64,000 bases of DNA from an uncultured Mycolicibacterium sp. (GTDB taxonomy: Bacteria > Actinomycetota > Actinomycetes > Mycobacteriales > Mycobacteriaceae), in the NCBI RefSeq assembly GCF_937941905.1, contig NZ_CALDGS010000138.1, positions 1 through 64,000 on the forward strand, in the 5' to 3' direction. How positions within the stretch are numbered: position 1 is the first letter of the stretch; the number at the start of each line of letters is the position of its first letter. The notes under the pieces are model-generated. The model had not been told where the DNA came from. It was given only the letters and a program-made list of their open reading frames with translations, and did not search any database. Shown here piece by piece: positions 1 through 7,618 of this stretch. The translations under genes were made by a program, and so were the position numbers.

Positions 1-478
1 CGCCGATCGGGATGTACAGCACGCTCCAGGCCACCCCCATGGTGACCAGCACGCTGGCGGCGGTGATCTGGCCGGCGAACTTGGTCAGCGCGTCCAGGCC
101 CCAGCGGTCGTCGATGAGGCCGACCAGCATGATCAGCCCGCCGGCGGTGACCACCGCCGGCATCCCGGTGGAGTAGACGAAACCGCGGGTCAGGGCGGGC
201 AGCTGGGAGGCCAGCAGCACCGCGGCGGCCACCCCGAGGTACATCGCCAGCCCGCCCATGCGCGGGGTGGGCAGCACGTGCACGTCGCGTTCCCGCGGGT
301 AGGCCACCGCCCCGAACCGGATGGCCAGCACCCGCACCCAGCCGGTGGCGAAGTAGGTGATGATCGCCGCGGTCAGCCCGACCAGGGCCAGCTCGCGCAG
401 CGGCACCCCCGCCCCCCGGTCGGCCAGGGCCAGCGCCGTCTCCCCGGCCGCGGCCACCGCAGTCCCGTACGGCATCAC
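1..478 (-). CDS. wecA: WecA/Rfe-type polyprenyl-phosphate GlcNAc-1-phosphate transferase (3' part outside window)
   Basis: Membrane enzyme that loads a GlcNAc-1-phosphate type sugar onto decaprenyl phosphate, the first step of the linker joining arabinogalactan to peptidoglycan in mycobacteria. Only about 159 N-terminal codons are present; the gene runs off the left edge. The translated part has several hydrophobic segments, the family motif HVLPTPRMGGLAMYLGV (residues about 60-76) and the Asp-Asp pair in GLIDDRWGLDALTK (about 125-138). The start is GTG at 478 or the adjacent ATG at 475; 478 leaves a 6-nt gap after the tsaC stop. It is the last visible gene of the rpmE-prfA-prmC-tsaC-wecA run. 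Family assignment is confident; the exact sugar is inferred from mycobacterial orthologs. Confidence 0.88.
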   Translation of the reverse strand, partial: MMPYGTAVAAAGETALALADRGAGVPLRELALVGLTAAIITYFATGWVRVLAIRFGAVAYPRERDVHVLPTPRMGGLAMYLGVAAAVLLASQLPALTRGFVYSTGMPAVVTAGGLIMLVGLIDDRWGLDALTKFAGQITAASVLVTMGVAWSVLYIPIG

Positions 479-484
479 CGCACC

Positions 485-1138
485 TCAGGCGGTCAGCGTC
501 GCCGGGTCGACGCCGAGCACCTCGGCGATCCGTTCCACGGTCACCGGGCCCTCGCGCAGGATGCGGGGCCGCTCGCCGGTCAGGTCGACGATGGTCGACG
601 CCGCCTGCCGCTGCGAGGGACCGGCCTCGAGGTAGACCTCGACCTGCTCGCCGAGCTGCTCGCGGGCTTCGGCCGCGGTGACGGCCGGCGGCTGCCCGGA
701 GATGTTGGCCGACGACACCGCCAGCGGGCCGACCTCGCGCAGCAGCTCGATGGCCACCGGGTGCAGCGGCATGCGCAGCATCACGGTGCCGTTGGCGTCG
801 CCGAGGTCCCAGGCCAGCGACGGCGCCTGGCGCACCACCAGGCTCAGCGCACCGGGCCAGAACGCGCGGATCAGTTCGCGGGCGGCCGGCGGCACCGAGT
901 AGACCAGCCCCTCGATGGTGTGCCACGAGCCGACCAGCACCGGCACCGGCATGTCGCGGCCGCGGCCCTTGGCGGCCAGCAGCGCGGCGACCGCCTCGGC
1001 GTCGAAGGCGTTGGCCGCCAGGCCGTAGACGGTGTCGGTGGGCATGACCACCAGGCGGCCGCCCTTGAGCGCGCTGACCGCCGCGGTGATGCCGGTGGCG
1101 CGCTGCTGCTCGTCGGCGCAGTCGTAGAACGCGGTCAT
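485..1138 (-). CDS. tsaC: L-threonylcarbamoyladenylate synthase (Sua5/YrdC/TsaC family)
   Basis: Makes threonylcarbamoyl-AMP from threonine, bicarbonate and ATP for the t6A37 modification of ANN-decoding tRNAs. The 217-residue product is a single YrdC domain: GGRLVVMPTDTVYGLAANAF lies near residues 28-47, KGRGRDMPVPVLVG follows, and the late SSANISGQP motif is present. There is no C-terminal Sua5 domain. The ATG at 1138 is chosen because its A is also the last base of the prmC TGA (TGATG, 1-nt overlap), which suggests coupled translation. Upstream codons in the same frame (to 1303) are antisense-like and lie inside prmC. Confidence 0.92.
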   Translation of the reverse strand: MTAFYDCADEQQRATGITAAVSALKGGRLVVMPTDTVYGLAANAFDAEAVAALLAAKGRGRDMPVPVLVGSWHTIEGLVYSVPPAARELIRAFWPGALSLVVRQAPSLAWDLGDANGTVMLRMPLHPVAIELLREVGPLAVSSANISGQPPAVTAAEAREQLGEQVEVYLEAGPSQRQAASTIVDLTGERPRILREGPVTVERIAEVLGVDPATLTA

Positions 1139-2007
1139 CAGGGGTTCACCTTCCGGGTGGCGGTGACGAAGCGGAGCCGGCCGACCAGGTCGCGCCGGGC
1201 GGTGACGGCGGCGAACCGGCCGGTGCGTTCGAAGGCGGCCACGGTCCGCGCCGAGGTGGTGTCGTCGTGCTCGACGCCGCAGTGCCCACCGGGCCGCAGC
1301 CACCGGCCGGCGAGCTCCACCACGGCCTCGACGATCGCCATCCCGTCCGGCCCACCGAACAGGGCGTGGTGTGGATCATGTTGGGCCACTTCGGGTTCCA
1401 GTTCCGCACCGGCAGGAATGTAGGGCGGGTTGGCGACCAGCAGGTCGACGGTGCCGTCGAGTTCGGGCAGCAGGCCCGGGTCGGTGACGTCGCCGCGCAG
1501 CACCTCGACCCCGGTGCCCGCGGCGTTGCGCCGCGCGTAGTTCAGCGCCTCGGGCGAGTCGTCGATCGCGACCACCCGCGCGTCGGGACGGTGCCGGGCC
1601 AGCGCGACGGCCAGCGCGCCGGAGCCGGTGCACACGTCGACGATCAGCGGCCGCGCCGGCAGGTCCAGCCCGGCGGCCCACTCGTAGAGCGCCTCGGTCT
1701 CCGGGCGCGGGATGAACACCCCCGGGCCCACCTCGAGGGTCACCGGCCCGAACGCGGCGGTGCGGGTCAGGTGCTGCACCGGCACCCGGCGAGCCCGGGC
1801 GGCGACCAGCTCGGCGTAGCGGTCGAAGAAGTCCTCGTCGACCTCGGCGAACGACAGCCGGCCCCGCTCCACGCCGGCGGCGAAGGCGGCCAGCTCCAGG
1901 GCGTCGGCGCGCGGTGTGTTGACCCCGGCCTCGGCCAACCTGGCCGCCGCGGCGTCGATCGCCTGACGGAGGCGGCTGGTACGGGCGCCCGCGGGGGCCG
2001 GGTTCAT
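1138..2007 (-). CDS. prmC: Release-factor glutamine methyltransferase PrmC/HemK
   Basis: SAM-dependent N5-glutamine methyltransferase that methylates the GGQ loop of release factors, fitting its place directly after prfA. The product is 289 residues. An N-terminal helical domain precedes a Rossmann fold with the SAM motif DVCTGSGALAVALARH (about 120-135) and the catalytic NPPY in LLVANPPYIPAG (about 188-199). The ATG at 2007 overlaps the prfA stop (ATGA, 4 nt), so the two are almost certainly co-translated; its own stop shares one base with the tsaC start. Confidence 0.94.
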   Translation of the reverse strand: MNPAPAGARTSRLRQAIDAAAARLAEAGVNTPRADALELAAFAAGVERGRLSFAEVDEDFFDRYAELVAARARRVPVQHLTRTAAFGPVTLEVGPGVFIPRPETEALYEWAAGLDLPARPLIVDVCTGSGALAVALARHRPDARVVAIDDSPEALNYARRNAAGTGVEVLRGDVTDPGLLPELDGTVDLLVANPPYIPAGAELEPEVAQHDPHHALFGGPDGMAIVEAVVELAGRWLRPGGHCGVEHDDTTSARTVAAFERTGRFAAVTARRDLVGRLRFVTATRKVNP

Positions 2008-3080
2008 GATTGCCGCAGTCTCGCTTCCTTGTCGGCGGCGGCCAGCGCGTCGAAGAGCGCGTCGAGGTCGCCGTCGAGGACCTGGTCGAGGTTGTGCGCC
2101 TTGTAGTTGATCCGGTGGTCGGTGATCCGGTTCTCCGGGAAGTTGTAGGTGCGGATCCGCTCGCTGCGGTCGACGGTGCGGATCTGGCTGGCCCGGCCGG
2201 CGGCGGCCTCGGCCGCGGCCTTCTCCTCGGCCAGCGCCTGCAGCCGGGCGGCCAGCACCTGCATGGCGCGGATCTTGTTCTGCAGCTGGCTGCGCTCGTT
2301 CTGGCAGGTCACCACGATGCCGGTGGGCAGGTGGGTGATGCGCACCGCCGAGTCGGTGGTGTTCACGCCCTGGCCGCCCTTGCCGGAGGACCGGTAGACG
2401 TCGATCCGCAGGTCGGACTCGTCGATCTGGACCTGCTCGACCTCCTCGGGCTCGGGGTAGACCAGCACCCCGGCGGCCGAGGTGTGGATGCGGCCCTGCG
2501 ACTCGGTGACCGGCACCCGCTGGACCCGGTGCACGCCGCCCTCCCACTTCAGCCGTGACCACACGCCGTCGGCGGTGTCGCCCTTGCTGCGGATGGACAG
2601 CGTCACGTCCTTGTAGCCGCCGAGGTCGGAGAACGTCTCGTCGAGCACGGTGACGGTCCAGCCGTGCCGCTCCGCGTAGCGGATGTACATCCGGGCCAGG
2701 TCGGCGGCGAACAGCGCCGACTCCTCGCCGCCCTCCCCGGACTTGACCTCGAGCACGACGTCGTCGGCGTCGTGCGGATCGCGCGGGGCGAGCAGGTCGG
2801 TCAGCTGGTCGTCGAGCTGGCGCACCCGCTCCTGCAGCTGCTCGACCTCCTCGGCGAACGAGGGGTCGTCGGCGGCCAGCTCGCGGGCGGCCTCCAGGTC
2901 GCCCCTGGCGGCCTCGAGCTTGCGGTAGGTGGCCACGATCGGCGCCAGCTGGGCGAACCGGCGCCCGACCTTGCGGGCGTTGCCGGCGTCGGCGTGCAGG
3001 TTCGGGTCGGCGAGCTGACGCTCGAGCTCGGCGTGCTCGGCCAGCACGGCCTCGATGGCCACCGGTGCGCTCTGCGTCAT
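2004..3080 (-). CDS. prfA: Peptide chain release factor 1 (RF1)
   Basis: Decodes UAA and UAG and triggers peptide release on the ribosome. The product has 358 residues, the usual RF1 length. The codon-recognition PxT motif is seen as RVPVTESQGRIHTSAAG, and the catalytic GGQ sits in SSGKGGQGVNTTDSAVR. The start at 3080 is preceded by a strong AGGAGGTGAG ribosome-binding site, whereas the open frame continues upstream only as antisense-like sequence. It lies downstream of rpmE across a 110-nt gap holding a hairpin and a tandem repeat, and overlaps prmC by 4 nt. Confidence 0.96.
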   Translation of the reverse strand: MTQSAPVAIEAVLAEHAELERQLADPNLHADAGNARKVGRRFAQLAPIVATYRKLEAARGDLEAARELAADDPSFAEEVEQLQERVRQLDDQLTDLLAPRDPHDADDVVLEVKSGEGGEESALFAADLARMYIRYAERHGWTVTVLDETFSDLGGYKDVTLSIRSKGDTADGVWSRLKWEGGVHRVQRVPVTESQGRIHTSAAGVLVYPEPEEVEQVQIDESDLRIDVYRSSGKGGQGVNTTDSAVRITHLPTGIVVTCQNERSQLQNKIRAMQVLAARLQALAEEKAAAEAAAGRASQIRTVDRSERIRTYNFPENRITDHRINYKAHNLDQVLDGDLDALFDALAAADKEARLRQS

Positions 3081-3098
3081 CTCACCTCCTCGCTCGTT

Positions 3099-3140
3099 CC
3101 CCCGAACACGGACCCCCGAACACGGACCCCCGAACACGGA
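3099..3140. repeat. Three perfect tandem copies of a 14-bp unit
   Basis: The unit CCCCCGAACACGGA is repeated exactly three times (3099-3112, 3113-3126, 3127-3140) in the gap between rpmE and prfA, ending about 20 nt before the prfA ribosome-binding site. On the coding (minus) strand it reads TCCGTGTTCGGGGG. The copies are identical, so copy number may vary between strains. Function unknown. Confidence 0.9.
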
Positions 3141-3141
3141 C

Positions 3142-3181
3142 CGACGCCCGGCCTGCGCCTGCGGCGGCAGATCGGGCGTCG
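3142..3181 (-). terminator. Hairpin after rpmE (possible partial terminator)
   Basis: CGACGCCCG (3142-3150 on the plus strand) pairs with CGGGCGTCG (3173-3181), a 9-bp perfect stem with a 22-nt loop, starting about 10 nt after the rpmE stop. No U-run follows, so it is a weak intrinsic terminator at best; it could instead protect or process the rpmE 3' end and set the rpmE:prfA ratio. Confidence 0.5.
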
Positions 3182-3190
3182 GGTCGACGG

Positions 3191-3427
3191 CTACTTGTCG
3201 GCAGCTTCGGAGCCCGGCTTCTTGCGCTTGCCGTAGCGCGCCTCGAACTTGGCCACGCGGCCGCCGGTGTCGAGGATCTTCTGCTTGCCGGTGTAGAACG
3301 GGTGGCACTGCGAGCAGACCTCGACCACGATCTGGCCGCTGGTCTTGGTGCTGCGCGTGGTGAAGCTGTTGCCGCAACCGCAGATGACGGTCGTGTCGAC
3401 GTAGTCAGGGTGAATACCCGATTTCAT
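3191..3427 (-). CDS. rpmE: 50S ribosomal protein L31
   Basis: Zinc-ribbon ribosomal protein of 78 residues. The metal-ligand cysteines are present (CGCGNSF near residues 16-22 and VCSQCHPFYTGKQK near 37-50), so this is the C+ form, not the Zur-regulated cysteine-less paralog. ATG at 3427 is preceded by GAAGAGGAAACC as ribosome-binding site. It heads the rpmE-prfA-prmC-tsaC-wecA series; an extended -10 lies about 90 nt upstream. Confidence 0.97.
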   Translation of the reverse strand: MKSGIHPDYVDTTVICGCGNSFTTRSTKTSGQIVVEVCSQCHPFYTGKQKILDTGGRVAKFEARYGKRKKPGSEAADK

Positions 3428-3513
3428 GGTTTCCTCTTCGATCGTGGGCGCCGGGTCGCCTGCTTGTGGGTCGGGTCGCAGACGTGAACCGGTACCGAGG
3501 TGTCTGACGGTCC

Positions 3514-3519
3514 ATTATG
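3514..3519 (-). promoter_or_regulatory. Likely rpmE promoter -10 hexamer
   Basis: On the minus strand GCATAATGG gives a CATAAT -10 element, the best TANNNT-like hexamer between fadD and rpmE, implying a leader of roughly 80 nt. No clear -35 is visible, which is common in mycobacteria. Confidence 0.5.
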
Positions 3520-3575
3520 CCAGTTCGGCCGTCCGCTCCCTAAACGGCCGGTCGGCGGCGGTTATTCCGGCGCGG

Positions 3576-5177
3576 CTACCGCGTCCGGCCGGCGGTGACC
3601 GCCGCCCCCGGGTACGGCCGGTACGCGGTGCCGTCGCGGCGCCACAGCACCCGGCCGTCCGGGTCGGTGCCGCGGGCGATGAGCTCGCGCTTGATCACCT
3701 TGTTGGTGGCGGTGGTGGGCAGGTCCTCGGCCAGCCACACCCAGGACGGCCAGGCCTTCGGCGACAGATCCGGCTGCGCGGCCAGGAAGCGCTCGAACTC
3801 CGCCGGGGTCAGGCCGGCGCCGGGCTGCAGCACGACGGCGGCCATCACCGCGTCGCCGACGTACTCGTCGGGCACCGGGTAGACGGCGACCCGGTTGATC
3901 GCCGGCAGCCGGATCAGGATCCGCTCGATCGGCGCGGCGGTCAGGTTCTCGCCGTCCACCCGCATCCAGTCGCCGCTGCGCCCGGCCAGGTAGATCCAGC
4001 CGTCGGCGTCGCGGTAGGCCAGGTCGCCGGACCAGTACATGCCGTGGCGCATCCGCTCGGCGGTGACGTTCGGGTCGTTGTAGTAGCCGCGGAACAGGCC
4101 GGCCCCGGCGGTGTTGACCAGCTCGCCGATCGCGGTATCGGGGTTGAGCAGCCGGCCCTGTTCGTCGAACCGGGCCGGCTCGCACTCCTGCAGCGTCTCC
4201 GGGTTGTACACGGCCACCCCGGGGAACGGCTTGCCGATGGAGCCGGGCGGGCAGTCGTCGGGCCGGGTGATGATGATCGCGAGTTCGGTGGACCCGAAGC
4301 CGTCCCAGACCTGGCAGTCGAAGCGGCGGGCGAACTCGGCGATGTCACGGTCGGTGGCCTCGTTGCCGAACGCCACCCGCAGCGGGTTGTCGTGGTCGTC
4401 GGGCCGTTCCGGGGTGGCCAGGATGTAGGCCAGCGGCTTGCCGACGTAGTTCATGTAGGTGGCGCCGTAGCGGCGGATGTCGTCGAGGAACCGGGAGGCC
4501 GAGAAGTCGGCCGGGGCCATCGCCGCGCCCGCGCCGACCGCCACGCTCCAGCCCGCGTACACGGCGTTGGAGTGGAACAGCGGCATGGCCAGGTAGCAGG
4601 TGTCGTCGCCGGTCAGTCCGTAGCGGTCGACCAGCGCCGCCCCGCTGAACAGCACCGTGGAGTGGGGGACCTGCACGGCCTTCGGTTCGCCGCTGGTGCC
4701 GGAGGTGAAGATCATCATGAACAGGTCGTCCGGACCGACCTCGCGGTGCGGCACCAGCGGCGGCGCCGCGGCCAGCCGCCGCGCCCACTCCGGGCCGTCG
4801 ACGTCGAAGACGGTGACGCCGGGCAGTTCCAGACCGTCGAGCAGGCGGCGGTGTTCGGCGTCGGCGAGCAGGATCTGGGTGTGCACGTGGGCGATATCGC
4901 GGGCCAGGGCGGCGCCGCGGCGGGTGGTGTTGATGCCGCACAGCACGTAGCCGCCGAGTGCCGCGGCGGCCAGCGCGGTGAGCATCTGCGGGGTGTTGCC
5001 CAGCAGCACCCCGACGTGTAGCGGCCGGCTCGGGTCGGCGGCGGCGATGAGCGCGGCCGCCTGCGCCCGCGCCTCGGCGATGTGCTCCCGCCAGGTCCAG
5101 CGCCGGTCGCCGTACTTGATCGCGACGGTGTCGAGGTCGGCGCGGTCACGAAGCAGCTGCTGCAGGGTGTCCGCCAT
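3576..5177 (-). CDS. fadD: Fatty-acid/steroid-acid CoA ligase, FadD1/FadD17-like
   Basis: Adenylate-forming acyl-CoA synthetase of 533 residues. The P-loop motif IFTSGTSGEPKAV (about 158-170), the aromatic/substrate motif DGFGSTE, the GELVNT and SGDLAYRD motifs and the C-terminal hinge GRSGDWMRVDGENL are all present, followed by the catalytic-lysine region NKVIKREL. The NYVGKPLAYILATPE segment resembles FATP/FadD17-type ligases. ATG 5177 has a GGAG site. The gene interrupts the rho-rpmE junction found in M. tuberculosis and has its own operator (5191-5219) containing a KstR-type motif, so a role in sterol or steroid side-chain acid activation is inferred. The substrate is not proven. Confidence 0.88.
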   Translation of the reverse strand: MADTLQQLLRDRADLDTVAIKYGDRRWTWREHIAEARAQAAALIAAADPSRPLHVGVLLGNTPQMLTALAAAALGGYVLCGINTTRRGAALARDIAHVHTQILLADAEHRRLLDGLELPGVTVFDVDGPEWARRLAAAPPLVPHREVGPDDLFMMIFTSGTSGEPKAVQVPHSTVLFSGAALVDRYGLTGDDTCYLAMPLFHSNAVYAGWSVAVGAGAAMAPADFSASRFLDDIRRYGATYMNYVGKPLAYILATPERPDDHDNPLRVAFGNEATDRDIAEFARRFDCQVWDGFGSTELAIIITRPDDCPPGSIGKPFPGVAVYNPETLQECEPARFDEQGRLLNPDTAIGELVNTAGAGLFRGYYNDPNVTAERMRHGMYWSGDLAYRDADGWIYLAGRSGDWMRVDGENLTAAPIERILIRLPAINRVAVYPVPDEYVGDAVMAAVVLQPGAGLTPAEFERFLAAQPDLSPKAWPSWVWLAEDLPTTATNKVIKRELIARGTDPDGRVLWRRDGTAYRPYPGAAVTAGRTR

Positions 5178-5190
5178 CGGCACTCCGATC

Positions 5191-5219
5191 GGTAGAACAG
5201 GTTTCAGAAACTGTCTACC
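5191..5219. promoter_or_regulatory. Operator upstream of fadD with a KstR consensus match
   Basis: A 29-bp imperfect dyad (GGTAGA...TCTACC ends around a GTTTCAGAAAC core) sits 14-42 nt before the fadD start. Positions 5193-5206, TAGAACAGGTTTCA, fit the published KstR operator consensus TnnAACnnGTTnnA at every fixed position. KstR is the TetR-type repressor of the mycobacterial cholesterol regulon; its gene is not in this window. Confidence 0.65.
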
Positions 5220-5324
5220 AGCTTGTGACCCGCGCCACAGCGAAATTGGGGCGCAATGGATTCCGGCGCAACGGGGTTCGCTCGGCGGGCGACGGGCCTC
5301 CGCGGAACGCCGGGGACACACGGC

Positions 5325-5352
5325 GTGTCGGCGGACAGACACGGTCGCTCGG
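5325..5352. repeat. Single unit of dispersed palindromic repeat family
   Basis: GTGTC-N8-GACAC followed by GGTCGCTCGG (5325-5352), the same core as at 15682-15766, 44682-44711 and 46536-46617. It lies between the rho terminator and fadD. A 12-bp direct repeat TCGCTCGGCGGG (5278-5289 and 5345-5356) flanks the unit, as if duplicated on insertion or left by an older partner. Confidence 0.7.
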
Positions 5353-5367
5353 CGGGACGGAAAGGGG

Positions 5368-5394
5368 AAGGCCCCCACCGGCGGTGGGGGCCTT
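5368..5394 (-). terminator. rho transcription terminator hairpin
   Basis: AAGGCCCCCACC (5368-5379) pairs perfectly with GGTGGGGGCCTT (5383-5394) around a 3-nt loop, a 12-bp stem ending 6 nt from the rho stop. On the minus strand it is followed by a pyrimidine-rich CCCCTTTCC tract, giving the shape of an intrinsic terminator. Confidence 0.85.
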
Positions 5395-5399
5395 CCTCG

Positions 5400-7289
5400 T
5401 CAGTCGACGTCCATCGTTCCCGGTGCGGTCTTGGAGACCTGCAGCAGGAACTCGTAGTTGTTCTTGGTCTTGCGCAGCTGGCTCAGCAGCAGGTCGATGG
5501 CCTGATGGCTGTCCAGGCCGGACAGCACCCGGCGCAGCTTGTGCACGATCGCGAACTCGTCGGGCGACATCAGCAGCTCGTCCTTGCGGGTACCGGACGG
5601 GTTGACGTCCACCGCCGGGAACACCCGCCGCTCGGCGATCTTGCGGTCCAGCTTGAGCTCGGCGTTGCCGGTGCCCTTGAACTCCTCGAAGATCACCGTG
5701 TCGCCGGTGGAGCCGGTCTCCACCATCGCGGTGGCGATGATGGTCAGCGAGCCGCCCTCCTCGATGTTGCGGGCCGCGCCGAGGAACCGCTTGGGCGGGT
5801 ACAGCGCGGTGGAGTCCACACCACCGGACAGGATGCGGCCCGAGGCCGGCGAGGCGTTGTTGTACGCCCGGCCCAGACGGGTGATGGAGTCGAGCAGCAC
5901 GACGACGTCCTTGCCCTGCTCCACCAGCCGCTTGGCCCGCTCGATGGCCAACTCGGCGACCGTGGTGTGGTCGGACGGCGGCCGGTCGAAGGTCGAGGCG
6001 ATGACCTCGCCCTTGACCGAGCGCTGCATGTCGGTCACCTCTTCGGGGCGCTCGTCGACGAGCACCACCATCAGGTGGCACTCGGGGTTGTTGCGCGCGA
6101 TCGCGTTGGCGATGTCCTGCAGCACGGTGGTCTTACCGGCCTTCGGCGGCGACACGATCAGCGCCCGCTGCCCCTTGCCGATCGGCATGATCAGGTCGAT
6201 CACGCGGGTGGTCAGCTTCTCCGGAGTGGTCTCCAGACGCAGCCGCTGGTTGGGGTACAGCGGGGTGAGCTTGCCGAACTCCGGCCGGTTCTTGGCCGCC
6301 TCGACCGGCCCGCCGTTGACGCTGTCGATGCGCACCAGCGGGTTGAACTTCTGCCGCGGGTTCTTCTCGCCGCCCTCGCCCTCCCGGGGCACGCGCACGG
6401 CACCGGTGATCGCGTCGCCGCGCCGCAGCCCGTACTTGCGCACCATGTTCATCGACACGTAGACGTCGTTGGGCCCGGGCAGGTACCCGGAGGTGCGCAC
6501 GAAGGCGTAGTTGTCCAGCACGTCGAGGATGCCGGCGACCGGCTGCAGCACGTCGTCCTCGCGCACCTCGGCGTCGCCGCCGGCCTCCCCGCCGCCGCGC
6601 TCACGCCGGCGCCGGTCGCGGAACCGGCGGCCCCGCCGGCCCTGCCGGCCCTCGCCCTCGGCGTCGCCGTCGCGACCGCCCTGGGCCTCGCCGGAGGCCT
6701 GTTCGCCCTGCTCGGACTTGGCGCCCTGCTCGGCCCGGTTGCCCTGCTCGGGCTTGGTGTCCGGCTTGCTGGCGGTCCCCGCCTGGGCGTCCTGCCGGCG
6801 GCCCTCCTGCTGCCCGGCCGGCTTGTCGGCCGGGGCTTCCGCCGGCTTGTCGGCAGGGGCCGCGGGTGCGGACTTGGCGTCCTTGGCGTCCGCCGGGGCC
6901 GACTGGGCGTCCTTGGCGTCCGCCGCGGGCTCCGGCGCCGGCTGCCCGGCCGTCGCGCTGTCGGAATCCTGTTTCGGCGCAGGCGCACCGACCGACCGCG
7001 AGGCAGCGCGGCGCTGCCGGGTCCGGCCGGTCCCTTCGGCCCCGTCGGCACTCGCGCCGGCGGCGCCGTTGCCCTGCTCACGACGCTGCTGGATGGCGGC
7101 GATGAGCTCGCTCTTGCGCATCCCGGACGCCCCCTCGACCCCGATCTGACGGGCGAGAACGCGCAGCTCGGGCAGCAGCATCGAACTCAGCGACGTCTTG
7201 CCGGCCTTCGCGGCGGGGTCCGAGTTCACGATGGGCAGTTGGGCCTGAGCATCACTGCCTTCATTCGTGATGAGGTCCGTATCGGTCAC
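5400..7289 (-). CDS. rho: Transcription termination factor Rho
   Basis: Hexameric RNA-dependent ATPase/helicase ending untranslated transcripts. The product has 629 residues, longer than the 419 of E. coli Rho because of the actinobacterial insert. Order: Rho_N helical domain (LPELRVLARQIGV, about 40-52), a low-complexity Ala/Pro/Lys/Gln and Arg/Gly-rich insert (about 75-240), the cold-shock RNA-binding domain (DNYAFVRTSGYLPGP), Walker A VSPPKAGKTT (about 378-387), and Walker B VVVLLDSITRLGRAYN. The start is GTG at 7289 with AAAGAAAGGAAATCC upstream. It has its own sigma-A-like promoter and a leader of about 220 nt. Confidence 0.96.
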   Translation of the reverse strand: MTDTDLITNEGSDAQAQLPIVNSDPAAKAGKTSLSSMLLPELRVLARQIGVEGASGMRKSELIAAIQQRREQGNGAAGASADGAEGTGRTRQRRAASRSVGAPAPKQDSDSATAGQPAPEPAADAKDAQSAPADAKDAKSAPAAPADKPAEAPADKPAGQQEGRRQDAQAGTASKPDTKPEQGNRAEQGAKSEQGEQASGEAQGGRDGDAEGEGRQGRRGRRFRDRRRRERGGGEAGGDAEVREDDVLQPVAGILDVLDNYAFVRTSGYLPGPNDVYVSMNMVRKYGLRRGDAITGAVRVPREGEGGEKNPRQKFNPLVRIDSVNGGPVEAAKNRPEFGKLTPLYPNQRLRLETTPEKLTTRVIDLIMPIGKGQRALIVSPPKAGKTTVLQDIANAIARNNPECHLMVVLVDERPEEVTDMQRSVKGEVIASTFDRPPSDHTTVAELAIERAKRLVEQGKDVVVLLDSITRLGRAYNNASPASGRILSGGVDSTALYPPKRFLGAARNIEEGGSLTIIATAMVETGSTGDTVIFEEFKGTGNAELKLDRKIAERRVFPAVDVNPSGTRKDELLMSPDEFAIVHKLRRVLSGLDSHQAIDLLLSQLRKTKNNYEFLLQVSKTAPGTMDVD

Positions 7290-7350
7290 GGATTTCCTTT
7301 CTTTCCCCCGCGAGTCGTATTGCGAGGGAGTACCCGAAATTCATCGACAT
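7261..7350 (-). CDS. Putative 29-codon upstream ORF overlapping the rho start
   Basis: ATG at 7350 (second ATG at 7344) opens MSMNFGYSLAIRLAGERKEI and runs 29 codons to a TGA at 7263-7261, out of frame with rho and overlapping its first 29 nt. The ATG lies at the foot of the 9-bp leader hairpin, and the rho ribosome-binding site lies inside the ORF. No ribosome-binding site is obvious for the small ORF. Translation of it would compete with rho initiation; this is inference. Confidence 0.3.
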   Translation of the reverse strand: MSMNFGYSLAIRLAGERKEIRDRYGPHHE

Positions 7351-7369
7351 TCAGCGAATCCGCTGAATG
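7348..7369 (-). promoter_or_regulatory. Perfect hairpin in the rho mRNA leader
   Basis: CATTCAGCG (7348-7356) and CGCTGAATG (7361-7369) form a 9-bp perfect stem with a 4-nt loop, about 60-80 nt upstream of the rho start. It is AT-richer than its surroundings and could be a protein- or RNA-level control element. Confidence 0.6.
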
Positions 7370-7517
7370 CGAAGGTCCCACCGTCGCCTCTGCAACGGTG
7401 CTCGCCCCGGCCCGCCGTCGATCGGCGAACCGTCAGTCCACGAGTTGAACACGGGGAAGATGGGGGTCGTCCTGGTGTCGGCGCAGGCAGAGACGCTGCG
7501 ATTACTGGACGTCAGCG

Positions 7518-7546
7518 AGAATAGTCCGCTTCCGGTCGGGAAGCAA
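7518..7546 (-). promoter_or_regulatory. rho promoter
   Basis: On the minus strand TTGCTT (7546-7541), exactly 17 nt, then TATTCT (7523-7518): a good sigma-A -35/-10 pair. The start site would be near 7511, giving a leader of about 222 nt to the GTG at 7289. The rest of 7290-7618 holds the leader hairpin and small ORF and no other recognisable gene. Confidence 0.7.
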
Positions 7547-7618
7547 GAATTACTGCAACTCGGCGTTGCGTGTTGTCGTGGCGTGTTGCCGGAGGCCGCT
7601 GGGCGGTCTGCCGACCCG

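Noticed and set aside
3099..3140. Tandem repeats as a CRISPR remnant
   Set aside because: Units are 14 bp with no spacers and no cas genes.
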